Position numbers and translations under genes: made by a program. This document shows positions 11,885-23,436 of a stretch of 64,000 nucleotides of DNA, piece by piece. Within the stretch, counting starts at the first letter, position 1, and each line of letters opens with the position of its first letter. Source of the stretch: Phragmites australis (lineage: Eukaryota > Streptophyta > Magnoliopsida > Poales > Poaceae). The notes beneath the pieces were generated by a model. The model saw only the letters and a list, made by a program, of their open reading frames with translations. It was not told the DNA's origin and did no database searches. Location of the stretch: positions 9,279,501-9,343,500 of the forward strand of contig NC_084932.1 in assembly GCF_958298935.1 (NCBI RefSeq), written 5' to 3'.

Positions 11885-11898
11885 CTGTAGGGGGCTAC
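11885..11898 (+). promoter_or_regulatory. Polypurine tract of the Tat element
   Basis: TGTAGGGGG just before the 3' LTR, the expected place for the plus-strand primer; short and imperfect. Confidence 0.55.
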
Positions 11899-12496
11899 TA
11901 TTTGAGGATGATCTCCCGTACCCCTTCGTATGGGGAGTCGAAGTCCACTGGAGGTTGTACACTGATGAATACTGCAGTGGTGTTTCAGGAAGCGTAGGCG
12001 AAGGCTCTGGCGGGCCTTCGGATGGAGGTCGAAGCCGTGGCGCCAAGAATCAGCTTAGGCGAAGACTTAGGTGGGCCTTCGGATAGAGGCCGAAGGTCGA
12101 CCCACGGTGCCAAGAATTAGCGCAGGTGAAGTCTCTGGTGGACCTTCGAATGGAGGCCGAAGGTTGACCTGCCGTGCAGTGTCGAGGCTGGTCGAAGGTG
12201 CCGTGAAGGCGTCAAAGCCCATGTAGCCGTCTAGTGTATAATTGTAAATGTGCAAATGTACTTGATGGTACCTAAATACCCCCGAATATGCCAGGAATGT
12301 GGAAGTTAGGGAGGTAATGCTGTAAGTTATACCGTGGAGTGGTTGAGTACGGGCTATAAATAGGCTAGCACTGTAATTGAGGTGACGGATGAATTAAGAT
12401 GACTCCACCCCACGAATACGTGTCGCACTACAAAGCCTTTGGCTTTCCCTCTTAAGTGAAGGACTTCCCTGTTGTTCAGTGATTTAGATTCCAACA
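11899..12496 (+). repeat. 3' LTR of the Tat element
   Basis: Matches 1,124-1,652 and carries one extra internal unit of about 66 bp (three against two). Its first bases are TATTTGAGGATG against TGTTGGGGGATG, so the canonical TG start has decayed. It ends CCAACA at 12,496 and is followed by GTAAT. Confidence 0.92.
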
Positions 12497-12544
12497 GTAA
12501 TAAAAAGACTATCTCTCTCTCTGAACTTTGCCTACCTCTGTTTT

Positions 12545-12945
12545 GGCTATGGTGGTCAGATCCGAGAAGGTGGGTGACTCTGACTAAGTGGTCGAATCCG
12601 AGAAGGTGGGCGAATCCAACTAGGTGGTTGTGGCGACTAGGTGGACGGACTTGAGTGGGTGGTCGGAATACTTGGTCGGACCCCATGTGGGTGCTCAGAG
12701 TGGCTGGTCGGAACCCCGAATGGGTGGTCGGAGTGACTAGTGGTCAAACCCAAGTAGATGGTCGACTCGAATAGTGGTCGAACCTAAGTAGGTTGTCGAA
12801 TTCGAGTAGGTGATCGAACACAACTAGTGGTCAAACCCGAGTTGATGGTCAAATCCGACTAGTGGTCGAAGCGGAGTAGGTGGTCGAACACGACTAGTAG
12901 TTCAACCCGCATTGATGGTCGAACTTGACTAGTGATCGACACGAC
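12545..12945. repeat. Minisatellite of about 21-24 bp units
   Basis: Imperfect units built from ACTAGTGGTCGAACC and GAGTAGGTGGTCG recur throughout. The region lies in the leader of the minus-strand element, between its gag start and its primer site. Confidence 0.8.
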
Positions 12946-13190
12946 ATGTGACACAATCTCGACTAAAGCAGACAAGAGAAATTGAGATACACGACGACTA
13001 AGATAACAAAGAATTGACACTAGAAACTAGAACACGATGACTCAGCCAGCAACAAAGACACAACGATGGACTCAAACTCAACAACATGAAAACTGAAAAC
13101 AAAATATTTGTGGGGCAATTTTTCTGGACTCTAGGTAATGGAACAAAACTAAACAAAGGGGATAACTGAGATTACCTAACAGGCAACCGA

Positions 13191-13203
13191 GGCTCTGATA
13201 CCA
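13191..13203 (-). promoter_or_regulatory. Primer binding site, initiator Met-tRNA type
   Basis: GGCTCTGATACCA on the plus strand is TGGTATCAGAGCC on the minus strand, the standard plant retrotransposon primer site. It is two bases from the LTR edge (13,206) and fits the orientation of the gag fragment at 1-513. Confidence 0.92.
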
Positions 13204-13205
13204 CT

Positions 13206-13997
13206 TGATGCGCTTTTGCTCGATCTTCCGAAAGGTAATATGATAATTCGATTGGTGGAGCTTCGACTTTGATGATCCAAAGGCTTCGAAGAGAATAGAT
13301 CGAGAACCCTTGCAACCACTACACCACTACTCTATGGTTATCAACCGTGCAAGACGCGGTTGACCTCGCCAAGAAGACTTTTCCTGCAAGCGAATCGAGA
13401 ACACAAGTAAGAACAGGTAGATGCAATCTGAATATTGCTAATTACTAATGAAGTACTTGAGTTTGGGGTTCAACAAACCGATAAACGGCGAAACTGTCTA
13501 AAATAGAATAATCTAAGCTAAACTCAAGCCTAAACTATGATAGCTACCGTATATTTATAGGGGGACATGAGGGGGTTAACCTAGGGTTGTGCAGCTGTGG
13601 AAAGAGACGTGCATAACCTGGACTCTGACCTTAACACAATTACAAAACTCGACAGGGTCCAGAACGGTGATGCAGCACATTATTCCTTTGACTCTGACTA
13701 AACTATAAGGAATATTTGGTCGAGCATCGATCCATTGGAAAGGGCTCGACATAAGATTTCCATCAAGTCCACGAATGCCTAAAATGAACTTCGTATGAGA
13801 GTGTTATGCCCGTTTACTAACGTGCTATCTTGAGACTCGACCACGACCACGACTTCGGCTAGAGCTCAGCCTCGAGTCCGAGTGGACTTGGCCTTTGAGG
13901 GGTGACATCCATGTAAGGTTGTAGTGCTTCTCTCTTGTTCCTAAGCAATAAAGTATCACAAGAATTTAGTAGTAATCCATCCAAGGAAACATTAACA
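13206..13997 (-). repeat. 5' LTR of the minus-strand element split by the Tat insertion
   Basis: Starts TGATGCGC next to the primer site. A TATA box on the minus strand lies at 13,552-13,559 (TATAAATA). The right edge is a guess: an ACA at 13,995-13,997 is a possible LTR start on the minus strand, but no second copy is in the window to confirm it. 13,998-14,168 holds nothing I can name. Confidence 0.6.
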
Positions 13998-14168
13998 ACG
14001 ATAAACGAGTTTACCTAGTGGTCGAATTGTCATGCATGTGCTCTTGTAAGTGGACCTTGTATGATTTGAGGATTATTGGCGGTATTGATCGTATCCAAAG
14101 GAGGCATGGCCTCATAATGTGCACAAATGCAGGGGTGAAACTAGCGCCCTGAAATAATGGTGGTGCAC

Positions 14169-14448
14169 CACTACTACAGAAATTGGTTTATATACTGGCC
14201 CATCACTATTGGTTACTAATGGGCCAACAGTGATGTGGGATCACAGCCGGTTCATAAGCCGCATTAAAATAATCTTTCATCGTGGCTTATGAACCGGCAG
14301 TGATAAGGGTCATCACTGCCGACCGATGGCTTAAGCCGGCACGAATGCCTAGTTCCATCATCACTGTCGACTGAAGCCACCGATTGGTAGTGATACTAGA
14401 ACATCACTGCCGGCTGGTGGTATGAGCCGGCAGTGATGTGTACAGTAT
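14169..14448. mobile_element. CACTA transposon terminal fragment
   Basis: Starts CACTACTACAGAAATTGG, a CACTA-superfamily end, and is followed by inverted and direct copies of CATCACTGCCGGC and GCCGGCAGTGAT, the subterminal repeats of such elements. It is cut at 14,448, where LTR sequence begins. No matching opposite end with the same subterminal motif is in the window; the CACTA ends at 25-28 kb use a different motif (TTAGTGACGGGT). Confidence 0.8.
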
Positions 14449-14522
14449 ACCAAAACAATTAAGCATGATGCCAATGAGTTTATGATGCTTAATGACATGC
14501 TTAAGCCATTTGGGTTGTTACA
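14449..14522 (-). repeat. Remnant of the 3' LTR
   Basis: About 74 bp matching the far end of the right LTR (23,363-23,436), including the shared CCAAAACAATTAA and TGATGCTTAATGACATGCTTAAG. More than 3.3 kb of the LTR is missing; CACTA sequence abuts directly. Confidence 0.88.
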
Positions 14523-14540
14523 AACCCCCCCCCCCTCCCT
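14523..14540 (-). promoter_or_regulatory. Polypurine tract
   Basis: On the minus strand this is AGGGAGGGGGGGGGGG followed by TTT and the LTR start TGTAACAACCC; a strong polypurine tract at the expected place. Confidence 0.85.
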
Positions 14541-15056
14541 TAAAAGAATCTCGTCCCGAGATTCGGGTGAAGTGCGGGGAAGAGAGCAAGGAAAAGGAGT
14601 TTCCAGGACAGGGTCAACGATGGCATCACTAGGTCATACAGCAGCTCTACATGGCATATTTCCCAGACCTTGGAAAAAGTCCTAGGCTTCTGAGTGCCAT
14701 ATTCACCTAGACAAGTTAATCTCATAACAAGGATGTCACAAGATAACAAGGTAGGTGTGAGGTGAGTGATGGTGGGGTCATCATCTTTTCTCATCTCAGT
14801 TCACTGACATGACAAAGTTACAACTTCTATTTATATGCATGAGAGAACAAAGGTGAGGGTGGTCTCCTTGGTGACTTGATGGTGATTGTGTACATATATA
14901 AGAAAAATAGGAATACCAAATTCCTACTAACCCACGGGTGGTGTGGGTAGAATGATGGAACTTTCATCTACACAAAGGTGAAAGCATCTCAACATCATGC
15001 AGTGTGTTTCATGATGTCTTCATTACCATAGCACCATTTACACGTGGTGAGGAATA
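14541..15056 (-). other. Non-coding stretch between the chromodomain and polypurine tract
   Basis: No supported reading frame. On the minus strand this follows the chromodomain stop at about 15,068 and would be the 3' untranslated part of the element. Confidence 0.6.
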
Positions 15057-16779
15057 GAATCTAGTGCAACCCTCACAATTTGGAGAAAAACTCGGGGTAA
15101 TCGGCACGAAGCCGATCCTCACGTTCCCATGTCGCTTCGCCTTCGGAGCAATTACTCCACTGAACCTTGAGAAACTTAATTGACTTGCGCCACATCTTCC
15201 GTTCGGCTTCCTCAAGAATATGAATCAGATGTTCGCAATAGGAGAGATCCGGCTACAATTCTTGGTTTGCATCTTCAATGACTTCGGTTGGGACTCGAAG
15301 ACATTTCTTCAATTGAGAGACATGGAAGATGTTGTGCACAACGGAGAGGGACGGAGGCAAGTCCAACTGATAGGCCACCTCGCCATGCTGAGAAATGATT
15401 TGAAATGGGCCAACATAGCGAGGTGCTAGCTTCCCTCTGACTTGAAAGCGTCGAACCCCTTTGAGAGGCGACACCTTAAGATAGACCAAATCCCCAATCT
15501 CAAACACAAGATCTCGTCTGCGGCGATCTGCATAGCTCTTTTGTTGGGACTGAGCCATGAGGAGACTATTGCGAATTGTCAGAACATATTCTTCTGCCTC
15601 CTTGACCAAATCTGGGCTGAGAAAAGCCCTTTCACTGGATTCGGAACAATTCAACGGCGTTTGGCATCGTCGGCCATACAAAGCTTCAAACGGTGACATC
15701 TTAATGCTCGCTTGGTAACTGTTGTTATACGAGAACTTCGCAAATGGCAAGCAGATTTCCCACTTCTTCCCATATGTGAGGATACAATCCCTCAACATAT
15801 CTTCTAAGATTTGATTCACCCTCTCGGTTTGACTGTCGGTCTGTGGATGATATGCAGTACTATGGAAAAGCTCGGTTCCCATAGCTTCATGAAGGCCCTT
15901 CCAGAAATGGGAAGTGAATTGAGTGCCTCGATTAGAAATGATTTTCTTCGGAATCCCATGGACGCAAACAATCCGAATGAGGTATAGCTCCGCGTACTGC
16001 TTGACCGAAAAGGTGGTCTTGACGGGTAAGAAATGAGTGGACTTTGTCAACCGGTCCACAATGACCCAAATTGACAATCCGGTAATGAAATCCATATCGA
16101 TCTCCTCTCACTTCTAAGATGGAATAGGCAAGGGTTGAAGCGTACCTACCAGCTTAAGATGCTCGGCCATCACTCTTCGGCGTACGTCACACCCAACTAC
16201 ATATCGAGCGATCTCTCGCTTCATGCGAGTCCACCAAAATCTGGGCTTGAGATCATGGCACATTTTGGTACTCCCTGGATGACTAGATAGCAAGGAATCA
16301 TGAGCTTCATCCAGGATTTTCTTTCTCAACTCCAGAACTTTAGGGACCACTAATCTCTTCTCAAACCACAAGGCACCCTCGTCATCCAGGGTAAAGCACT
16401 TGGCTTGCCCCTCCTTGATCTTATCACGAATCCTTTCCATTCCCTTGTCCTTCTTCTGAGCTTCCATAATTTGGTCGATGAGAATTGATTTCACCTCCAA
16501 GTTGGAGAGGTAACCATCCGAAACCATCTTAAGACCAAGTCTTCGAAAATCATCACAGAGGGTGGAATCCTTGGGCGAGACCATAAGACAATGACAATGA
16601 GTCTTTTGACTTAAGGCATCGGTGACCACATTCACTTTGCCAGGATGATAATGTACTTCTAGCTCATAATCCTTGATTAGCTCAAGCCATCTTCTCTGCC
16701 TCATATTCAGATTGGCCTGAGTAAAAATGTACTTGAGACTTTTGTGATCTATATAGATACGATAGAGATTTCCCAACAA
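15057..16779 (-). pseudogene. Chromovirus integrase with chromodomain
   Basis: Minus-strand frames give the end of RNase H ([11 protein letters not shown]), then the integrase zinc region, then the catalytic core with VDRLTKSTHFLPV, SNRGTQFTSHFW and YHPQTDSQTERVN, then the GKLAPRYVGPF C-terminal block. A TAG at about 15,252 follows NQEL, but the same frame runs on through a well-kept chromodomain (VQWSNCSEGEATWERED) to a TGA near 15,068. In chromoviruses this domain binds modified histones and steers integration to heterochromatin. The core is open for about 280 codons, unusually well kept for this window; a stop separates it from the upstream part near 16,096. Confidence 0.88.
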
Positions 16780-18365
16780 ATAATGGCGCTAGTCTTCAAG
16801 GCATGGACAACTATTGTGAGCTCTAAATCATGGGTTGGGTAGTTCTCCTCATGGCACTTCAATTGTCGTGAGGCATAAGCAACAACTTGGACTTCTTGCA
16901 TGAGGACACATCCGAGGCCTATGCGGGAAGCATCATAATAGACATCAAAACTATTGTCCACTTCAGGCTGAGCGAGGACAGGAGCGGTCATGAATAGCTT
17001 CTTCAAAGTCTAGAAAGCTGACTCTCACTCATTCGACCACTCGAACAATCTACCCTGTTTCAAGAGCTCGGTCATGGGCTTGGCTATCTTGGAGAAATTC
17101 TTAATGAACCGATGGTAATAACCCACAAGTCCAAGAAAACTCTGGATGTCGGTGACATTCTTGGGCTGAACCCAATTAAGTACATCTTGCACCTTGCTTG
17201 GGTCAACGGCAACACCGTTCTCGGATAGAACGTTCCCTAAAAAGGCAACCTCCTTGAGCAAGAACTCACATTTACAGAACTTGACATAGAGTTGGTGATC
17301 TCGAAGTTGACCAAGAACGACATGGAGGTGCTCTTAATGCTCTCCCTCTGTCTTGGAGTCTATAAGGATGTCATCGATGAAAACCATGACAAACTTATCT
17401 AGTTCCTTCATGAACACCGTGTTCATCAAGTACATGAAGAACGCTGGTGCGTTAGTCAAGCCAAAATACATGACAGTGAACTCATAAAGCCCGTAGCGGG
17501 TGGAGAAAGCCGTCTTGGGAATATCCTCCGGTCGGACCTTTATTTGATGGTAGCCCAATCTCAAGTCAATCTTAGAGAAGACTTGGGTACCGATCAACTG
17601 ATCAAATAGAATATCGATTCTAGGAAGCAGATACTTATTCTTGATAGTGACCTCATTCATAGGATGGTAATCAACACACATCTGCAGAGTGCCATCCTTC
17701 TTCTTGACAAAGAGCGTCGGGCATCCCCAGGGAGAGGAGCTCGGACGAATGAAGCCCTTCGCAAGCAATTCCTGAATTTGCTTCTTCAATTCCACTAACT
17801 CATTTGGCGGCATCTTATATGACCTTTTCGAAATTGGGGCCGTACCGGGAACAAGAGCAATGCAGAATTCTACTACTCTGTCGGGTGGCATTCCTAGCAG
17901 TTCTTCTAGGAAGACATCAGAAAATTCACAAATCACAGGAATATTCAGAAGATCTATGGCTGTGGTAACCTTCAGAACATATATGTGGAGACCTCCTTCT
18001 CCAAGGTGCAGAGAAACCCATTCAACCTTGGGACTTCTGAGAGAAATGACTCTCCTAGCACAATCAAGTTGAGCACTATATTGTGCTAACCAATTCATTC
18101 CTAAAATTACGTCCATTCCTCTAGTATCCAGCAAGATCAAATTTGCAGAAAATTGAACTCCCTTAATGAGAATCTTGGCCTTAAGAACAACTCGATTGGT
18201 TATTAACTTAGTCCCAGGTGCATCGATATGGTAGATAGAAGGTAGGGTCTTGATAAATATATTGTGTCTCAAAGCATAACCCTCCTTGATGAATGAATGG
18301 GATGCACCAGAATAAAAAAGAACAAATGCGGGATGAGAATTCACAAGTAGCGTACCAACGAGCAC
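16749..18365 (-). pseudogene. Chromovirus protease, reverse transcriptase and RNase H
   Basis: 18,365-17,334 is open for 343 codons. It includes the retropepsin motif near 18,315, where the usual catalytic Asp of DSGAS is replaced by Tyr ([10 protein letters not shown]), and [10 protein letters not shown]. The RT contains [27 protein letters not shown] and FIDDIL, the last keeping the Asp pair of the active site. The frame then breaks, and 17,261-17,025 and 17,006-16,749 carry FLGLVGYYHRFI and [16 protein letters not shown] (RNase H). The RT looks intact in its key residues, but the protease does not. Confidence 0.88.
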
Positions 18366-18479
18366 GCTGTCGTCCTCCTAAGCCCCTTCATTGGTGATGT
18401 GGCTTACTCAGCCACGCTTGGGGACGTGCTTAGCCTGGGAGGCTTGTGGAATAGATTGAGCGGGTGGTGGCCTTGGAGC

Positions 18480-19480
18480 AATCACCACGGCTCCCAGCTT
18501 AGGGTAAGGGCAATCACGTGTATAGTGCCCAACACACCCACAGTTGTAGCACGGGCCGCCAGGGCCACCTGTCACACTCACATGGGATCATGCGAGTCTT
18601 GGAGGTTGTCCAGCGGAGGGAGACAGGTGTCGTACTATCCACATCGGCCACAGAGCAATCAAGGCCGACATGTGAGATGGTGGAGGTTGACTCTCCGTGC
18701 GGGTACGTTGAGAGGTCTCGCCCACGAAAAGTCACAGAAACCTTTTGCATTTCTTCTCCTCTTGATGGCCCTTCATCTTGAACTCAATGGTGAGGGAGGT
18801 GCTCACCAACCAATTGAAGTCAGCAAACTCATGAGCCGACAAGCGATCTTGCATCTTGAGAGAGAGGTTGTTCACAATGCGGTATTGCTTTCGATCGTTA
18901 GTGTTGACCTCGTCTAGCGTATATTGTGCATGGTGGTTGAACTCCTGCACATACTCCATAACAGATCTGCCTCATTGTTGAAGATCCAAGAACTCCCGCT
19001 TCTTTGTTTCCATTATCCCTTTGGGAATATGATAATCACGGAATGCCTAGCGGAACTCCGCCCAAGACACCCGGTGGTTTGCAGCGTGCATCGCCAAATA
19101 TTTGGACCACCACGCTCCCACCGCACCCTGAAGTTGATGGGCGGCGAAAAGTGCCTTCTCGTGGTCTTCACATCTGAGGAGAGAGAGCTTTTGCTTGATA
19201 GTCCTAAGCCAATGGTCTGCATCAAGATGATCCTCAGCACACGTGAAGGTGGGTGGCTGAGTTCTAAGGAAATCTGAGAAATCGTCTCGGCGTCCGGCTC
19301 CACCTCCTCTTTAAGGGGTCGTGTTACACACGAGAGCTTCGAGGAGTGCTGTTTGAGCTTGACGATTTTATTCAATTTGCATAAGCACATCCGCCATGCT
19401 CGGCGGTGGAGGCGGCGGAGGGTTGTTCTGGTTGGAACCCTCGGGAAGGTCTCTGAGACTATGGCGAGTTCTCATCCTGT
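18480..19480 (-). pseudogene. Chromovirus gag with CCHC zinc knuckle
   Basis: On the minus strand a gag start near 19,475 (MRTRHSLRDLPEG) leads through a Pro run and a gag core (FLRTQPPTFTCAEDHLDADHW near 19,250, VMEYVQEFNHHAQYTLDEV near 18,930) to a zinc knuckle CYNCGCVGHYTRDC near 18,510-18,555 with all four metal ligands. Several in-frame stops and a frameshift near 18,735 are present. Gag forms the particle shell and binds element RNA. Confidence 0.85.
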
Positions 19481-20030
19481 TGCAACGACAAGATGAAGTG
19501 GGGAATTCAAACTCCGACATAGCCTAAAAGCATTCGCCAGATATTGTTTGCTTGCACCCTTAATACCTTATATATGGAAACATGTATGTATATGACCAAT
19601 AGGGAAACAATGAATGCATGCTCGATTCCTATCTACCGTTTCTTTCTCAAGCACGTGTCTCCACAACCAACATTAAGAACACATGCATCTATATATCCAA
19701 TCATCACCCCTCGTGCCAGAATTAATAAGTAGCGCGAATGGTGCTGGCGCATCTTGCCGCATAAGTGATAATTCATGCATTGCTGCCATCGCCTTACGGA
19801 ACATACCAGGCCTCCTTTGCTGATGCAACATAAATCATAAATGCATCACAATATGAAAACAAACAACTCAAGCGTCGCTCATATCCACGATTTATACTTA
19901 GGGGAATAATATAGCAAGTTCATACATATTTGCAGGAAGAGGCACAAATAAACTTTAGTGTGTTGCTTAGTGAGGTTGACATACTTACTAAACAACGTCC
20001 TAAGTGTTTTTAGGCTACTTCATTAAACCA
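19481..20030 (-). other. Leader between primer site and gag
   Basis: No supported coding sequence; the untranslated leader of the minus-strand chromovirus. In contrast to the plus-strand chromovirus (39,058-53,356), there is no room here for an extra frame before gag. Confidence 0.65.
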
Positions 20031-20043
20031 GGCTCTGATACTA
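20031..20043 (-). promoter_or_regulatory. Primer binding site
   Basis: GGCTCTGATACTA is TAGTATCAGAGCC on the minus strand, one base from the Met-tRNA type site. It directly touches the LTR edge at 20,044. Confidence 0.9.
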
Positions 20044-23000
20044 TGCTGTGAGAACCTTCCAAACAGTATTCTAATTCATAATCACAACCTTAGTGATTAA
20101 CCAGAATACCATCCCGGTAGTCCCGGCACGTGTTTTGTGCCCAAGATCAGAACACATACCTTTCCAACATGTACATCACAACATAGCTTAAAAAAGAGCA
20201 AGTAAGTAAAGTTATATTACACGTTCTTAAGCATGCAACCATTTGCAATAGTTTACACAAAGAGAAACTACGCAGGGGAAGATAAAAACCTTAACAACAA
20301 CAAAAGGAGAGTGGAGCCATATGCCCTTAGGCTCCACCCCAAAAGCTACACCTCACTAGAGTCGGATGCACTACTCTTGCCCACCACCAGCATCGACGGG
20401 CATGAAGTAGCCAAACACCGCATCACCCTCACCAGCAGAACCTGAAAGCGTAGGCATTAGTACGAAGGTACTCGCAAGACTTAATCCATATAGAGCACAT
20501 ATACGTAGCTTGACTCCAAGGATTATGCATTGAGCTGTTAGCAAGAGTAGGCTACAAGGTTAAGTAAAACATATACGGTAAGCAACCTAGACACATATGT
20601 GTGAGCATCTATATTTAACTAAAAAACAACTACATTTCTACCCTGTAAACCACAACTTGAACATGTATGTATAGGAACCATAATATCTCATCAACAAACT
20701 ACCAACCCAAACTATCACACCATAACCTTATCCCACATTCGTAAACTCTACGACCGATACAAATGAAACAATAGCATGCTCATGACAGAGAGTGCGGCAT
20801 TTCGAAATGTTTTTACATCCTGCAGGGGGTACAACTTTACCCACACGACTCGAGGACCATTCAGCTTGTGCTACTCATGAAAGTATACACAAGGGGGTAT
20901 TCGAGTCAACCTTTCTCATACCCGGAACCACCCACTTGCAATGCCCCTATGGCACCGGGGTTACTGCGAGCGTGTCCCGGACATCTCGCCTCAATCTCAC
21001 ATCTCAACCACCCATCTCAACCTCATCTTTGTATCTATAAACAGTGATTAAGCCCTAAGCTCGCGAACAACGGTAGCACCATCGCTCGATTTCTACCGAG
21101 GACCTAAGCGTTGCTAAGCCTTTCGAATAGACCTTGAAGCTAGACACCAACTATATCATCAAGACTACAAGGATACGGATTTATCAATAAGTCAAGGTAG
21201 AGATAATGCATCAACATAGGTTCTATCCATATCAGGCCGACACTGGACTCAACAAATGTAAACATACATAAAGCATAATTTATCAATTTTAGACTCCATT
21301 TAATTTGAACAAAAGGGTGAAGTATGCTTAGATGCTTGCCTTTCTGCTCTGGGGTTTGCCTGATACTTCCCGAACAAAACTCGCAGAAGTAGTGTGCCTC
21401 AGTGTCACCCTCGATCACACTCGCCTCACGCTCTGGTTCTCCGTTCACTACTAAAGAACGCATGCAATGATGAGCACGGATGACATGCAATGACGGATGC
21501 TCCACAGTGCATGACAAGGTGGAGATGCAATGCATCATGACATGAGTTTCAAAGCCTCAAAATTTTATTTATTTGGATTAATGTTAAGCATCTACTCATT
21601 TTCCTGGATTAATTAAGCTTAACAAAAAGCTTAACCCTAAATAGGAATTTGATCATATCTAACATGAGGGTGATTATTTTTAATGAGCAGGCAATCAATT
21701 AATAAGATTTACAAAATTGATGAAATCAATTTTGGAGTTACCAATATTTAATTATGGATTAATGAAGTTCAAACCTTTTTTAACCCATGCAATTTAAATA
21801 CACATTTCATAGTTCCCATTATTTTTAACATGTAGATAACGATCATATAAACCTAACAAAATTGGTTTCATGATTTTTGGAGCTATATACAATTTTTTAT
21901 GTATTTTACATGTTTTAGCCGAATTATGTGTTGAACCAAAATTCAATTTCGCATTTTCTGCAAAATATCAGAATTAAAAATAGCCCGAAATCCTTTTTGC
22001 ACACCCGGTCGGCTAGCCACTGAGGCTGATAGCGGGCCAACGGGTTTGACCACGGATCAAAATCGACCCGCGCCCAGGTCGGCCACGGTGCGCGGCGGTG
22101 GCGTGGTTCGCTGGTGGCAAACAGCGCAACGCCGATGACCGGGGAGGACAGCAGCGCGATCAGTGGAGGCGCGCAAACTAGACTAGGGTACACGTCATTG
22201 ACGGCGATGGCCGGAAGGCGACGAGCGGCGGCGCACAGCGGAAACAGCACGGCGGCGGCACGGCTCAGCTCACAGCGGCTAAATGATGACGCAATCGAGC
22301 CAGACGAGCTTCCCTACAGCATCTACGCAGGCAAGTGGATTCAACGGTGCGACTAGTTTTCGACAGGCCCGACGGCGGCCTGGCCGGCAGCGTGCGCCAA
22401 GGTGGCGGCGGCAGGCGGCTCACGCTGAGATGCGCGCCGGCAACGCGCCAAACAATAATACAGTGGATTCAATAGGTCGTGGGGAAACTTACCGCGGAAT
22501 TGATTCGGCCGAAGAAGAGGTAACATGGCGGATTGATGGTGAACGGCGGGATGAAGGGCACCGGCACCGAGGAAGAAGGGCCTGTTGAGGTCGATTAGCA
22601 CGGGAAAAGCCTGGGAATGCAGTGGATGAGCTCGGTGGGGGTCCGAGCGCCACCCTTCAGTGCTCTAGTGAGCTTGGGCGAGGTGAATCAAGCTCGACGC
22701 GGTGGATTTTGGGCGGCAGCGCTACGGTGCGCTCTACTCTGCTGCTTTGTGCTGGGCGGCCAAATGAGAGAGAGAGGAGAACAGAGAGAGTGAGGTGGGA
22801 GGAGATAAGGGCGACGTCCAGCACCTCGGGAAGGAGCACGGTGCCATGCTCGACTCGTCCGGCCATGTGGCTGGCCTCCAAAGTCAAGGAAAGCGGCAGC
22901 TGCCCCTGAGCAAAGCTCAGTGAGAGAGGAGGTGAGAGGCAGAGAGAGGGATGACAGGTGGGGCGGATGAACAGTGACCAACTAAAGAAAAATATCATCT

Positions 23001-23436
23001 CCAATTCTTCTATTCAAAAGAATACCTTCCCTTAGTCCAAAATTCATAGGACAAATTTTTTATGAAACTACAATTCATGGGTAACCCATTTTAACTAGTT
23101 TGACCCATAATGCCAGAGGAAATTTCAAACTAAAATGTCCCAAACATGCAACCTTTTCAAACTTGTGGTAATTTTTATGCCTTCAAAACCATCTCCAAAA
23201 ATTTGGGAAAATTCATTTATATTCTTCATATTGCATGGAGTAATTTCAAAAATTGTTTCCAACCCTATGTTGTATAGAAATATTGTGAGTTGCTTAACAA
23301 TGCACCAATTAATATTGATTTTTACAAATTATGTTTAATTGAAAATGCATGTTCATAATTCACCAAAACAATTAAACATGATGCCAATGATGTTTATGAT
23401 GCTTAATGACATGCTTAAGCTATTTGGGCTATTACA
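20044..23436 (-). repeat. 5' LTR of the minus-strand chromovirus
   Basis: Begins TGCTGTGAG and ends ATTACA on the plus strand, 3.39 kb. A GC-rich block at about 22,020-22,930 has several overlapping open frames on both strands but no recognisable domain. The remainder is AT-rich. The only second copy is the 74-bp remnant at 14,449-14,522. Confidence 0.82.

Larger units (their letters stand above)
1124..12496 (+). mobile_element. Ty3/gypsy Tat-lineage LTR retrotransposon, complete but defective
   Basis: An 11.4-kb element bounded by direct repeats at 1,124-1,652 and 11,899-12,496. The flanking 5 bp are GTAAA on the left and GTAAT on the right, a target duplication with one later change. The internal order is primer site, gag, protease, reverse transcriptase, RNase H, integrase, tandem repeats, an antisense reading region, polypurine tract and 3' LTR. 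The protease motif ILIDGGSS, the second RNase H domain and the antisense region 3' of integrase are hallmarks of the plant Tat group (established knowledge of that lineage). Many stops plus an internal RT deletion mean it cannot move by itself. Confidence 0.9.
14449..23436 (-). mobile_element. Tekay/Del-type chromovirus (Ty3/gypsy), minus strand
   Basis: Read on the minus strand: 5' LTR (23,436-20,044), primer site, gag with an intact CCHC knuckle, protease, RT, RNase H, integrase, chromodomain, polypurine tract and a short 3' LTR remnant. The sequences and the C-terminal chromodomain place it in the plant chromoviruses, probably Tekay/Del. It interrupts a CACTA TNP2 gene at 23,436. No target duplication can be tested, because the left LTR has lost its outer part. 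Confidence 0.88.

Noticed and set aside
22020..22930. GC-rich block with several open frames on both strands, gene-like composition
   Set aside because: It lies fully inside the chromovirus LTR and has no recognisable domain; the frames follow from GC content.
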